Assembly (NCBI GenBank): GCA_032073245.1
Contig: DAMANX010000009.1
Span: forward strand, 98,830 to 162,829
Length of the DNA stretch: 64,000 nucleotides
From: QVMG01 sp032073245
Lineage (GTDB): Bacteria; Bacteroidota; Bacteroidia; Bacteroidales; Tannerellaceae
Direction of reading: 5' to 3'
In this document: piece after piece, positions 8,091-17,249 of the stretch
Numbering within the stretch: position 1 is the first letter of the stretch
Layout: each line of letters begins with the position of its first letter
Program-made: the position numbers and the translations under genes
The notes under the pieces: generated by a model
The model's input: only the letters and a program-made list of their open reading frames with translations
Database searches by the model: none
What the model was told of the DNA's origin: nothing

Positions 8091-10457
8091 TTATTTTATT
8101 GCCGGTATCTGATAAACTTCTACTTGTTGGCCTAAAATTTTAGGTTCTAGAGCGATATATATATAATGTGCATTATTTTTGGAAGCATCTTTAGTGTAAT
8201 TAATACCTGCTGTATATAAATATATGGTCTTATTAGTGTGATAGGTGTTAGCTGAAAAAGATATAATCATATCAAGATCTTCTAAATAATACAAACCAAA
8301 TCCAAAAACTTGTGAGCCATTTTGCTCTTCTCCTGCATAATATTCAGAAATATAGCTGGAAAAGTAGTTGCCTTGTTCATTTATATTTGCATAACTAAAA
8401 TCTTTATAGGAATAAGGATGAGAAGGAGTTATAGAATGTTGCACAATTAATTTATCAATATCATCAATCGCTACTAAATTAAAAGGAGCTGATGTGAAAG
8501 CATTTGAACCTACATCCCTGGCGAATACAAATAAACCTGAATCATTTTTCTCATATTTTCTAAGACTGTTTGAACCACTAGTAGTGAGTAAAGTATTTTT
8601 GTCTTTTGATAACACAAATCCTCCTCTTAAAATAGGTAGCGTATAAATTTTTTGTTTAGAGCTATAAACTGAACCGTCATTTAATTCAAGCCAGTTTATA
8701 ACATTTGAGTTATTTCCTCCGACAAATAAATCTTTTTCATCTTCACTAAATATCCAACGGGTAGGAGAAGTAGTATCTATTGAAATCTGATTACTTGAGA
8801 TTACTTTACGAGTAACGGGATTAAACTTATAATGAACTATTTTGGCATCAGCGGTGGTAGTTACTATTAAATTATTTTTTAATATATGAATCATTTTGGC
8901 AACAGTAAACCCTATGCCAGTTTCTGCTGTAAGGGCTTCAATAGCTACACTATCATTATTTTCATTTATCACAACAGTATAAAATGGTTTATAATTTTGG
9001 TAGCTATTCGCACAAATAGCTACACTGGTATTATTATCGGTATAAGCAAATGCTATTCCCGTAAATTGTGTAAACTCTTGATTATGGACTTGAAGTTTTA
9101 TTGAATAGGCATTTGATAATTCATTCCACTTATATACTTCTAAATAATCATAATTCATACTAGAATAGTTTACAATTACAGCATATTTTCTATTGGGTGA
9201 TAATGCTATATCGGAAAAACAGTTTTTATGAACTCCTGAAAAATTTAATTTTGGAATATAATTATTTTTATCTTTGATAAAAGAGATGCATGTATATAAT
9301 AAATTACTATTATAAATGCAAATAATGCCTTCTGAATCAAAGTTTAAATATGTATTATGGTAATAAACCCCTAATTTCAGATTGGCAAATTTATCTGTAA
9401 CCAATTCGAATCTATCTGAAATTTCATTCTTTTTAAGTTGAAAAATAGATGTCGAATTATTGGTTTTACAAACAATAAATATTTCCTTTTCATCGGGACT
9501 TAAAAGCATCCACCCTATTTCACCTGAGACTATTTCTAGTGAAACTTCATAACTTAAATCAAAATTAATGTCATTTCCATTTGTTATACCTGTATAAAAA
9601 TACATTTTCGGTGGACCATTATAAATATTATTCGCACATCTGGCAAACATCTTCCTATCATTTGATATAATTCCTCCATAGATTAAGTATTCATTAGCTG
9701 TAGAATTAAAAATGACATTTAATTTGTTATAAGCATTAAGAGATTTGTCATAATTCCAATATCCATCATATTGTCTATAATTGCCAGTAGAAGGATAGTG
9801 TGAAATAATTGTGCGACAATCCCAACTCATAAAATCAACTACGGAACCAGAAGTGATACTTAATAAAGGTGAAATGTAACGAGATGTTGCTGTTACGGGA
9901 TTTGCGGACTCATTTAATGTGATTTCTATAATGCGAATACTTCCGGCAACAATACATTTTGAGTTTTCAGGGAACCATTTTACATAAGAATTCGTTTTAA
10001 TATTAAATTGAGTGTAATCTTGTTCATAACTATTAGTAAATATTATTTTAACAGTTCTTGTTTTCCTATCAAAATGATATAAATTGATTTCTTCTGTATA
10101 TATTGTTCGTTCATCCTCACCTTCACCTTCGTAGTGATAGGTATTTGTAGAAATTACAGCATACTTAGAATCAGGAGAAAAGTATATGAAATTACTATTG
10201 ATATTAACTCCAGAATATTTAACAAATACATTATCTTCTTTTACCCATATCTCTGACGGAGAGATCCAAACCGAACCATCAGGTGAAACTGCTATAACAG
10301 TCTTGGCGTTAGGAGCAACACCTTCTACTGAATAATTTTCTTTAGATGCATAGAATACATCTCCAGCCTCGACATCAAATGGTGCTTTTATTTCGATCTT
10401 AGAAGCTTTTATTTCAATATCTCCACCTCCTCCTCCTTTTACAAATGTCCGTATCAT
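8091..10457 (-). CDS. tail protein with beta-propeller-like repeats
   Basis: This 788-residue protein starts MIRTFVKGGGGGDIEIKAS and then shows repeated blade-like motifs of the SPDxK type: SPDSKYAVIST, LLSPDEKEIFIVCK, LSPNRKYAVIVNY, FSEDEKDLFVGG and LSKDKNTLLTTSG. These resemble WD40/YVTN beta-propeller strands. The start overlaps the upstream stop by 4 bases, so translation is probably coupled. The reading frame is much more AT-rich than the tape measure gene, which suggests it was acquired as an exchangeable tip or receptor-binding module. I do not recognise a named family; a host-recognition function is inferred from position and repeats. Confidence 0.6.
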   Translation of the reverse strand: MIRTFVKGGGGGDIEIKASKIEIKAPFDVEAGDVFYASKENYSVEGVAPNAKTVIAVSPDGSVWISPSEIWVKEDNVFVKYSGVNINSNFIYFSPDSKYAVISTNTYHYEGEGEDERTIYTEEINLYHFDRKTRTVKIIFTNSYEQDYTQFNIKTNSYVKWFPENSKCIVAGSIRIIEITLNESANPVTATSRYISPLLSITSGSVVDFMSWDCRTIISHYPSTGNYRQYDGYWNYDKSLNAYNKLNVIFNSTANEYLIYGGIISNDRKMFARCANNIYNGPPKMYFYTGITNGNDINFDLSYEVSLEIVSGEIGWMLLSPDEKEIFIVCKTNNSTSIFQLKKNEISDRFELVTDKFANLKLGVYYHNTYLNFDSEGIICIYNSNLLYTCISFIKDKNNYIPKLNFSGVHKNCFSDIALSPNRKYAVIVNYSSMNYDYLEVYKWNELSNAYSIKLQVHNQEFTQFTGIAFAYTDNNTSVAICANSYQNYKPFYTVVINENNDSVAIEALTAETGIGFTVAKMIHILKNNLIVTTTADAKIVHYKFNPVTRKVISSNQISIDTTSPTRWIFSEDEKDLFVGGNNSNVINWLELNDGSVYSSKQKIYTLPILRGGFVLSKDKNTLLTTSGSNSLRKYEKNDSGLFVFARDVGSNAFTSAPFNLVAIDDIDKLIVQHSITPSHPYSYKDFSYANINEQGNYFSSYISEYYAGEEQNGSQVFGFGLYYLEDLDMIISFSANTYHTNKTIYLYTAGINYTKDASKNNAHYIYIALEPKILGQQVEVYQIPAIK

Positions 10458-12157
10458 ATAATTATTGAATATAAAAGATTAATACTTCCTGTTGGTTGTT
10501 TCTCTGCCATTACTGTGAATTGTCCGGCGGTATTAGAATCCGTTACAGGTAAAAATGCTGCTTTCTTGAAAATTGGGTATGTAGCAATATCAGATCCTAG
10601 ATCGATAATGCATCCATCTAAAATATTAGCATCTTCTATTGTAGCTTGCCAATAGTTTCCTATTTGAGTCCATGAGGAAACGGCTATTGTAGCATTCCCG
10701 GATATGGGTTGTTGTGTGATTTTTGTAAGAACCTGATCCTTGATTTTGAACTCATTACCATTTACTATTTCTAATCCGCCGTTTTCCGCTGCTTTATATT
10801 CCTGAATAAGGTCTTCCAGGTTTACTTCAATCATGGATCCGTCACTCATATACATTGTCAGGATATGGGTTGTACCATCGTAATCAGCATCATTCAGGAA
10901 ATTGTCTACAGGAACATTGATAACTCTATCAGCACTTTCATCGGTAAATATGAACGTCCAGTCTCCGGTTTCCGGATTATAGTTTATATCTTTAATTACC
11001 TTTGGGGTAATATCTCCGGATCCGGTAATTAACTGTTTGAATACAGTTTTAAATGTGGGCTTATTCTTTATAAAGTCCTTCCGGCTATCATCCGTCTGAT
11101 TGAAATCGGCTTGTAATTGCTCGGGAATGATCGGTTTATTGATAACCTGTGTTTCGTAATTCACAGTGGATTGCCAAACCAATGTGCCAAATTCATCAAA
11201 CCATTTTTGTAGTTTTCCTAAAGCTGTCGGGACAGTATCACCGGATGCAAGATTAATCTTTTCACCTGCTTTTGAAAACACAACAGGGAGATTTTCAAGG
11301 TCGATAGTTGCAGCAGCTTCTACACCACTATCGGCATACATTCCATCCGAATCGATCCAATTACCGAAGTTTCCGTTAGGCAGAACAATCGGCCCTTTAC
11401 CTTGCGGCCCGCGTGATGGGAGGGTAGTATCTACATAATCACTCGCAGAGAGATCCCATACCCACCAGGTCATTTTTCCCTGACTGTTTGTTCTTTGAAC
11501 AGGCTGGTGCGAATTGAGAATCTCGCTTTTGCCGGCCGCCGTATTTGCCCTGTTTGTGGCTGTTTCTGCATTTTGAATAGCAGTAGCCGTATTTGTCTGC
11601 CGTGCCTTTTCCTGTGCTTCCCGTGTATATTCTGCCGTTTCCCGTTCTTCTTCGGCAGAAGCCCGATTCTGTTCTGCTATATTTCTGGCTTCTTCTGTTG
11701 TTTTACGCTGGTTTTCAGAAGTGACTCTTTCCTGTTCAGTAGTTGCTCGTGCTAGCTCAGCTGCAACTCTTTTTTCTTCTGTTGTTACACGTCCTTGCTC
11801 GGCGATCTTACGTGATTGCTCTGCCGTTTCACGGGTTTGCTCTGTAATGACCCTTCCTTGTTCTGCTGTTACTCGTCCTTCTTCGGACTGTTTGATCTGC
11901 GATTCAAGTGCTGAAACACTTGCTGCTGCCTCGGTTGCCGGTTGCCGGTTGTATGCTAGAAAATCATCATAAGTCTTACCTGCATTGCCGGGCTGTTTCA
12001 GCCACATTTGAAATGCACTGTCTCCTGTATTTCCCTTTAATTGGGCCATATCAGCTTTTGCATTCTGATTGTTTGATGTATCCAAACCGAGCACTTCGAA
12101 GTTATTGATATCTCCTACTTTCGGTAATTGCGATACTCTTATTTTACTTACTGCCAT
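10454..12157 (-). CDS. tail fibre protein with heptapeptide coiled-coil repeats
   Basis: In this 567-residue protein, residues about 90-195 are a chain of roughly 15 seven-residue repeats of the form R-x-(T/A)-(A/T)-E-(Q/E)-x (for example GRVTAEQGRVITEQTRETAE), a long trimeric or dimeric coiled coil. The N-terminus (MAVSKIRVSQLPKVGDINNF) resembles the attachment end of tail fibres in Bacteroidales prophages. The C-terminal half is beta-rich, with KNKPTFKTV and TSSWTQIGNYW-like segments. A short Gly-rich turn (SRGPQGKGP) follows the coil. It overlaps the genes on both sides by 1-4 bases. A baseplate or side-fibre role is inferred. Confidence 0.65.
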   Translation of the reverse strand: MAVSKIRVSQLPKVGDINNFEVLGLDTSNNQNAKADMAQLKGNTGDSAFQMWLKQPGNAGKTYDDFLAYNRQPATEAAASVSALESQIKQSEEGRVTAEQGRVITEQTRETAEQSRKIAEQGRVTTEEKRVAAELARATTEQERVTSENQRKTTEEARNIAEQNRASAEEERETAEYTREAQEKARQTNTATAIQNAETATNRANTAAGKSEILNSHQPVQRTNSQGKMTWWVWDLSASDYVDTTLPSRGPQGKGPIVLPNGNFGNWIDSDGMYADSGVEAAATIDLENLPVVFSKAGEKINLASGDTVPTALGKLQKWFDEFGTLVWQSTVNYETQVINKPIIPEQLQADFNQTDDSRKDFIKNKPTFKTVFKQLITGSGDITPKVIKDINYNPETGDWTFIFTDESADRVINVPVDNFLNDADYDGTTHILTMYMSDGSMIEVNLEDLIQEYKAAENGGLEIVNGNEFKIKDQVLTKITQQPISGNATIAVSSWTQIGNYWQATIEDANILDGCIIDLGSDIATYPIFKKAAFLPVTDSNTAGQFTVMAEKQPTGSINLLYSIII

Positions 12158-13080
12158 TAATATACCTCCATATCTATAAATGTTTGACTATCTTCTAATA
12201 CTATCAATGAATAATCCTCTGCTGCTAACAGGTAATCCGTTTCACGGATCCTGAATACAATAAAGGTTAGATTTAATGTGAATTTTAATATTACTTTTTC
12301 ACCATCCCGTGCGAATTGGAAATCCGAAGTACTCTCATAGTAACAGGGTATTTCTTCTTCCGCTTCTTTTATGTAAAATATCCTTTCTCCCGGCTTGGTT
12401 ATATTGTAAAAGAATGCGCTATAATTCTGCCAGAAGGTGTTTATATCATTACAATAAAAACACAATTTCAATGCTACATTTTTAGGTCGCATATTGGCCG
12501 TTTGTGTGCTTACTATCTTACCGTCGACTACTAAAATATCGCTTTCCAGATTCGGACGTATTACCGGCATTTTAAAGATATTGGCACGACTCTCTTCTGT
12601 GACAATCCCGTATTGATCCAACCGTATTCCATCGATAGAATAGAATGATTGTTGTAATTGCATCCCATGGCCAGCCGGTTGGCTGTAAGCGATAAACCGC
12701 CGGGGATTATCATCATAGAAAGAAAATTCATGTTTTTGTCCTTTTCTCCACATCTGATTATTTACTTCAGATGACAGGCGAAGTTGCCATGTTTTGCCAA
12801 GTGACGGGATATATAAATTTCTATATCCGGGCTCCGAAAGCATTGCAATAAAATTGTTTACCAATTCATGTTGAACAGCTGAGAATTTTATCGACAACTG
12901 CTTGTTTTGAAGTTTAGGAGCTTCCAGATCTATTTCAATCCCATCATTTTCATGCCACTCATTAGATTCCGGCGATTTAAGAGACGGAACCCGAAACAGA
13001 TCATTATATCCTCCTTTTTCAATACCCACCCTGAATTCATCGTATATATCGATATCATCTATAAACCATAGTCCTTTCAT
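12157..13080 (-). CDS. distal tail protein (Dit-like)
   Basis: The 307-residue product of the gene directly after the tape measure gene occupies the usual place of the distal tail protein, the ring that joins tube and tip. It starts MKGLWFIDDIDIYDEFRVGI and is rich in beta strands with no signal peptide or catalytic motif. Start and stop codons overlap their neighbours as TAATG junctions at both ends, so the operon is translationally coupled here. The assignment rests on gene order and general character rather than a decisive motif. Confidence 0.6.
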   Translation of the reverse strand: MKGLWFIDDIDIYDEFRVGIEKGGYNDLFRVPSLKSPESNEWHENDGIEIDLEAPKLQNKQLSIKFSAVQHELVNNFIAMLSEPGYRNLYIPSLGKTWQLRLSSEVNNQMWRKGQKHEFSFYDDNPRRFIAYSQPAGHGMQLQQSFYSIDGIRLDQYGIVTEESRANIFKMPVIRPNLESDILVVDGKIVSTQTANMRPKNVALKLCFYCNDINTFWQNYSAFFYNITKPGERIFYIKEAEEEIPCYYESTSDFQFARDGEKVILKFTLNLTFIVFRIRETDYLLAAEDYSLIVLEDSQTFIDMEVY

Positions 13081-16000
13081 TAGCTACCCTCCTTTATTTT
13101 AAATCCTGAATTATTTAGCTCTCCCAATATTTGTGCTGTCCGGAAAGTATTCCGTTCTATAGCTGCCTGATGTTGTAACTGCTGACGGAATATATTCAGA
13201 CTATCTGTTGTGTTGATGGCTATCAGGGATACATCACCACTCATATCAAACTTATTTGTATCCTTGGTTTTAAGGTATTCTGCTACTTCTGCGAAATCCA
13301 TTCTCATGCCCCTGAATTGGCCAATTAGTTCAGATGCGGAATCCTGTGTTATGGATTGGATACCTTTGGATGAGGCTTGATCTGAAGATCTGAGTGGATC
13401 ATTTTCCGGTTTTGAAATATCTATACCGGCAAGTGCCATGTCTTGTTTATATTTCTCGTTGGCAGTGGTTACTATTTCTTTCCAATAGCGCTCTAATTCT
13501 TCTTTATCTGCTTGTGAGATTGTACCGTCTGAAGCATAATATTGCAATTGCTTATGCCATTTATCAAGCTCTTCATTCAGGTATTTTTTCTTTATTGTGT
13601 TAAGAATCGCTTTTGACATGTGGCCTTCAAAAGAATTTGCTATATCTTCAAAAGATAGGTCGGCTTGAGTGACAATATCATCGAGGGAATCCTTTAGTGA
13701 GCTAAAAGATATGCCTGTAACAGATTCTCTTAATGCTTCAGCAAGCGCCTCTGTATCTTCTTTTGCTCCGATAACGGCTTCACCATAAGCACGGACTTCT
13801 TTGGGGAGCTTCTCCCACAGTTCAATATTTTTCTGCAGGTCTTTCCATTGAGATTCACCATATTGTAACACTTCCCGTATATCTTTAATACCTTCCGCAT
13901 TAATCTCTTTCTTTAAGTCACGGTTAATGCGATACCACATAGAGTGGTGATTTCTACTTGCACCAGTATCAAACCAGGCAGCCAGCTTTTTACGCTCTGC
14001 CTCCTGACGTCGCTCTATTAACTTTTCTGTTTCTTCAGCTTGTTTAGTTGCCTCTGTACCAGTTGTTTTTTTCAAATACTCATTCTGCTTGTCAATTAAT
14101 TTATCATAGAGACCGACCAGCTCTTCATAACGCTCAATCTGTTTAAATAACTTCTCATCATCACTCCTGGCACCAAACAAACCACCGATACCTTCAATCA
14201 CTGAGGGTATTCCTTTCAGAATATCAACAGCTCCTGTAATATCCCCTGCCATAAGTTTAGTAGCACCTGAACCAACCTGTGTTAATCCGTTGATAGACTT
14301 TGTAATGTTGTCAATAACCTCTCCGGCACCTTTCCCAAACACATTTTTCCAGGCATTCCCAATTTCGGATAGTGTGGCACCGACAGATTGAATACCACTT
14401 GCAATCTTTGTGAATGCTAATTTCTTTTCTGTTTCTGTACCGGCATTTTTCAGATCTTGAAAACCAGCGATTAACTGACCGAACGGACTTTTGCTATTCA
14501 ATTCATCACGTTTCTTTTTTAAATCCTCCAGAGCTTTCTCTACTTTTTTAGGATCTTTTTTCAAAGATTCAAGTTGCTCAGGAGGAAAAATATCAGGTGC
14601 TTCCACGCCTTCAACCCCTTTCAGATAATTGAGAAGGTTTTCAGTTTGGGCAATTATTTCATTGATAGATTGACTCGTTTGTTTATCCAAATCCTCAAAT
14701 AGGCTTTTCCAGACATCAGATTGTTCTATCATTGAGATATCGAGTTCCTGTAGAGCTTTATCTCTTTGGGCTGCAAGACTAGCCTTTTCACCCCCAGTTT
14801 CTGCAGCGGCAATTTTTTGTTCATAGTCTTCGGCTATAGCCAGACGCTTCTCCTGATAATCTCCGAATTCTTTGTTATACTCTATCCAGGATTGACGTTC
14901 TTTATTCAGGTATTCATCATCTAAACTTTTTGTATCCTGATCCTTTTTGTTTTTTGCCAGTGTGGAAGCATTAGAAATGCTGATCTCCTGTTCTGTTGAT
15001 AATTGCCCATTTTGAGCTTTCTGCCATTCTTCCTGACGTTTTTTTATTTCAGAAATCTCTGTGTCATAATTAAAATCAATAAGAGCCAGACGTTTAGCAT
15101 ACCCATCCTCCATCAAGTTAATGGAATTACTCATATTCTGTTTTTCAAGACTGAGGAGTTCTTCAGCCAACTTAATATGGTTGTCTATGGTTGTTTTTGT
15201 AGAATTACCTGAATCCTTCGTACTGAAAAGCAAATCCCCTATATTTATATTCTCTGCCAGTTTTTCACTCGCTCTATTCAGATCTTCAATAGAATCAGTT
15301 ATCTTCCTGATACCATCATCATACTCACTGATATTTGATGCCATGTGATTCTGAGTAAATACTTGGGCCTGGCTAATCCGGGGATCAAAAGTTGTAACTT
15401 TTTGTTTATCCAGAGTTTCTTGAGTTGCAAGACGTTTACTTTCAAGTTCTTGTTTCTGTTCTTCCAGATCGAGTATTTTTAAAGCATTTTGCGCAATCTT
15501 ATCAGCTGCAGCTCGTGCTTTAGCTGATCTTAAAATTGCCTGAGATAAATCTTCATAAGCCACAGATGCTCTACCCGCCAGAATATCTTCTTTGGAGAGA
15601 TTCTCAAGGAAAGAGGGGTATAAATTCTTTAATTCTTTTGCTGCTGCAAAGCGATCTTCCTGAGATCTGTTGACGTCTTGTGTAGCTCCGTAGAGAAGTT
15701 TTAATTGGGCAGATTCTTGAGATGCATTTTTTATACCTTCAAGGGAAGCCTCTTTCAATATGTTGTTAACTGTTTTTGATCTTTCAGCTAGCCTCTCCTG
15801 TTCAGCCGACCATTGTCTGTATTTATTAACTGCATAAGTAACCGCTGCTATGAGAACCCCTATACCTCCGGTCGCTAATGCTTTACTTAAGAATAGTGAA
15901 AGACCAAGCTGTGTATTAAGTACTTTAACCGTTCCATTCCATAACAATGTGACTTTAGCTGCGGCCTGTTGAAGTCCGGTAGTAATCGACATTACGTGCT

Positions 16001-16412
16001 GTAATTCGGATTGTATTTCAGCTATTTCTTTATTACTATTTGCAAACAGAGTAGAAGCACTCTGAAAAGCCGATAATGCTCCCGATATTCCTGTAATACC
16101 GTCTGAAATTCCCGTCAGAAAAGGGTCTAAAACTGATAAACGCTTTTGTTCTTGCTCTACAATTTTATATGCTGTACTTACGGTCAGTAATTCTTCTCGT
16201 AATGCAGCATATTGATCCGTTTCTTTTTTTCCTTCTAAAATTAACTTACTCATGGAATCCTTGATGGAATTCATGCGCGATTGTAAAGATTCATAAACTT
16301 TTTCATTTTTTTTCTGTGAGTCGGAAAGTTTGTCATAAGCTTTTTCCGTCTCTTGAATATTCTTTAATAAAGCTTCGTCTTTTGCTGTTATATCTGATCC
16401 TATTGATGCCAT
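13080..16412 (-). CDS. phage tail tape measure protein
   Basis: This 1110-residue protein sets tail length and is threaded through the tube. The N-terminal 130 residues and most of 200-650 are long charged helices. A hydrophobic stretch lies near residues 172-195 (LFLSKALATGGIGVLIAAVT), and a Gly/Ala-rich part near 690-750 (VGSGATKLMAGDITGAVDIL) is typical of tape measure proteins. At roughly 0.15 nm per residue it would suit a tail somewhat over 150 nm, an estimate from the general family relation. No peptidase domain is visible. The ATG overlaps the stop of the frameshifted chaperone frame as TAATG. Confidence 0.85.
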   Translation of the reverse strand: MASIGSDITAKDEALLKNIQETEKAYDKLSDSQKKNEKVYESLQSRMNSIKDSMSKLILEGKKETDQYAALREELLTVSTAYKIVEQEQKRLSVLDPFLTGISDGITGISGALSAFQSASTLFANSNKEIAEIQSELQHVMSITTGLQQAAAKVTLLWNGTVKVLNTQLGLSLFLSKALATGGIGVLIAAVTYAVNKYRQWSAEQERLAERSKTVNNILKEASLEGIKNASQESAQLKLLYGATQDVNRSQEDRFAAAKELKNLYPSFLENLSKEDILAGRASVAYEDLSQAILRSAKARAAADKIAQNALKILDLEEQKQELESKRLATQETLDKQKVTTFDPRISQAQVFTQNHMASNISEYDDGIRKITDSIEDLNRASEKLAENINIGDLLFSTKDSGNSTKTTIDNHIKLAEELLSLEKQNMSNSINLMEDGYAKRLALIDFNYDTEISEIKKRQEEWQKAQNGQLSTEQEISISNASTLAKNKKDQDTKSLDDEYLNKERQSWIEYNKEFGDYQEKRLAIAEDYEQKIAAAETGGEKASLAAQRDKALQELDISMIEQSDVWKSLFEDLDKQTSQSINEIIAQTENLLNYLKGVEGVEAPDIFPPEQLESLKKDPKKVEKALEDLKKKRDELNSKSPFGQLIAGFQDLKNAGTETEKKLAFTKIASGIQSVGATLSEIGNAWKNVFGKGAGEVIDNITKSINGLTQVGSGATKLMAGDITGAVDILKGIPSVIEGIGGLFGARSDDEKLFKQIERYEELVGLYDKLIDKQNEYLKKTTGTEATKQAEETEKLIERRQEAERKKLAAWFDTGASRNHHSMWYRINRDLKKEINAEGIKDIREVLQYGESQWKDLQKNIELWEKLPKEVRAYGEAVIGAKEDTEALAEALRESVTGISFSSLKDSLDDIVTQADLSFEDIANSFEGHMSKAILNTIKKKYLNEELDKWHKQLQYYASDGTISQADKEELERYWKEIVTTANEKYKQDMALAGIDISKPENDPLRSSDQASSKGIQSITQDSASELIGQFRGMRMDFAEVAEYLKTKDTNKFDMSGDVSLIAINTTDSLNIFRQQLQHQAAIERNTFRTAQILGELNNSGFKIKEGS

Positions 16413-16633
16413 TATAATCCAAATTGATTAAAGTGAGTAATTTGCTTGTGGCTATGTTTTTTTTGATTCTTATCTCTTGTTCCGGGAATACCGGTTGTTG
16501 ATTTATTTCCTTTATTATCCTCAAGACCTCTGTAAGGAGGTATTACCGATAATAGATACATTAAGTTTTCGTAGCTGATTTCTTCCATCAGATAGTCACG
16601 GGTAAATTGTGGGAACGCTTTCATAGCAGCCAC
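16412..16633 (-). CDS. tail assembly chaperone, second frame (gpT-like), reached by -1 frameshift
   Basis: A GTG at 16633 could start a 73-residue peptide, but the frame is open much further upstream, to the T-run at 16715-16723. The upstream part reads FFEHYFFPERNESS and SDSPWTLEVAAMKAFPQF, which continues the chaperone more plausibly than the short tail of the zero frame. A -1 slip on the run gives a fusion of 134 + 101 = 235 residues. This is the arrangement of gpG/gpGT in lambda-like tails (known from Xu, Hendrix and Duda), where the fusion recruits the tape measure protein. The stop overlaps the tape measure ATG. Confidence 0.75.
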   Translation of the reverse strand: MAAMKAFPQFTRDYLMEEISYENLMYLLSVIPPYRGLEDNKGNKSTTGIPGTRDKNQKKHSHKQITHFNQFGL

Positions 16634-16635
16634 TT

Positions 16636-17118
16636 CTAAAGTCCAGGGGCTGTCTGATCGGTCTCTCTCGTCGGTTTCAGATGATTCGTTCCTTTCAGGG
16701 AAGAAATAATGTTCAAAAAAAAAGCGGGAGCGATCTGTTCGGCTATTTTCTTATAGATGGTATATAGTTCTATGAAGTTCATCCGGGAATCCATCAGAGA
16801 ATTGTATACTTTTCGCCGTTTCCAGGCTATACGCTGTTTCCGGAATATAGGCCAGGATGTTTTCTGGTTGGATGCTATGGCAAATATCTTCATTAAGATA
16901 CCGGAATATTCTCCGTATTCCACTGCTAAACCGAGTTTATCCATACTGTTTAATTCTTCCTCTTCTATATCCGGTAGTTGTGAGGAATACCTGCTTATTT
17001 CGATCCGGTCTCGTGCTGATAATTTATTGAATAGATATTTCTTTCCATCTATTTCGATTTCAAAGGATTGTTGCAGAAGTGCTTTGGCAACCTGTTGTTC
17101 TACTGATTGTGTTGACAT
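16636..17118 (-). CDS. tail assembly chaperone, first frame (gpG-like)
   Basis: This 160-residue soluble protein (MSTQSVEQQVAKALLQQSFE, IEIDGKKYLFNKLSARDR) lies between the tail tube and tape measure genes, the fixed position of tail chaperones. The last 17 residues after SSLKG are atypical, low-conservation sequence, consistent with a run-off of the zero frame past the slip site at codon 134. The main product is expected to be this form, with a minor fused form made by frameshifting. It is separated from the tube gene by a tRNA-like gene. Confidence 0.75.
   Translation of the reverse strand: MSTQSVEQQVAKALLQQSFEIEIDGKKYLFNKLSARDRIEISRYSSQLPDIEEEELNSMDKLGLAVEYGEYSGILMKIFAIASNQKTSWPIFRKQRIAWKRRKVYNSLMDSRMNFIELYTIYKKIAEQIAPAFFLNIISSLKGTNHLKPTRETDQTAPGL
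16714..16724 (-). promoter_or_regulatory. -1 programmed ribosomal frameshift site
   Basis: Read on the minus strand in the zero frame the codons are GCT TTT TTT TTG. This contains the slippery heptamer T TTT TTT within nine consecutive T residues. Both the zero and -1 frames are open across it and the -1 frame carries the credible C-terminus. Confidence 0.8.
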
Positions 17119-17140
17119 ATTATTTATGTATTAATTGTTG

Positions 17141-17212
17141 TTCAGGAGGCAAGACTCGAACTTGCGACCTCCAGATAATGACTCTGACGAGCTGCCACTG
17201 CTCCACTCCTGG
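17141..17212 (-). tRNA. tRNA-Met(CAT), initiator-like, inside tail operon
   Basis: The 72 bases fold as a full cloverleaf. The acceptor CCAGGAG pairs with CTCCTGA with a single C1-A72 mismatch. The D arm is GAGC-AGTGGCA-GCTC, the anticodon arm TCAGA-GTCATTA-TCTGG with anticodon CAT, a 5-base variable loop follows, and the T arm GCAAG-TTCGAGT-CTTGC is perfect. The C1-A72 mismatch and the TGGAGCAG..GCAGCTCGTC D-arm sequence are hallmarks of bacterial initiator tRNA. The three consecutive G-C pairs in the anticodon stem of initiators are missing, and base 37 is T. The 3' end is followed by CAA, so CCA must be added. Confidence 0.65.
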
Positions 17213-17216
17213 ATGT

Positions 17217-17241
17217 GAGGCCCCTTTCATCAGAGGGCCTC
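17217..17241 (-). terminator. hairpin between tail tube gene and tRNA
   Basis: GAGGCCC and GGGCCTC pair around an 11-base loop, eight bases after the tube stop codon. No T-run follows, so it is more likely an attenuator, processing signal or mRNA-stabilising hairpin than a full terminator. It would let the tube mRNA be more abundant than that of downstream genes. Confidence 0.5.
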
Positions 17242-17249
17242 TTTGAGTT

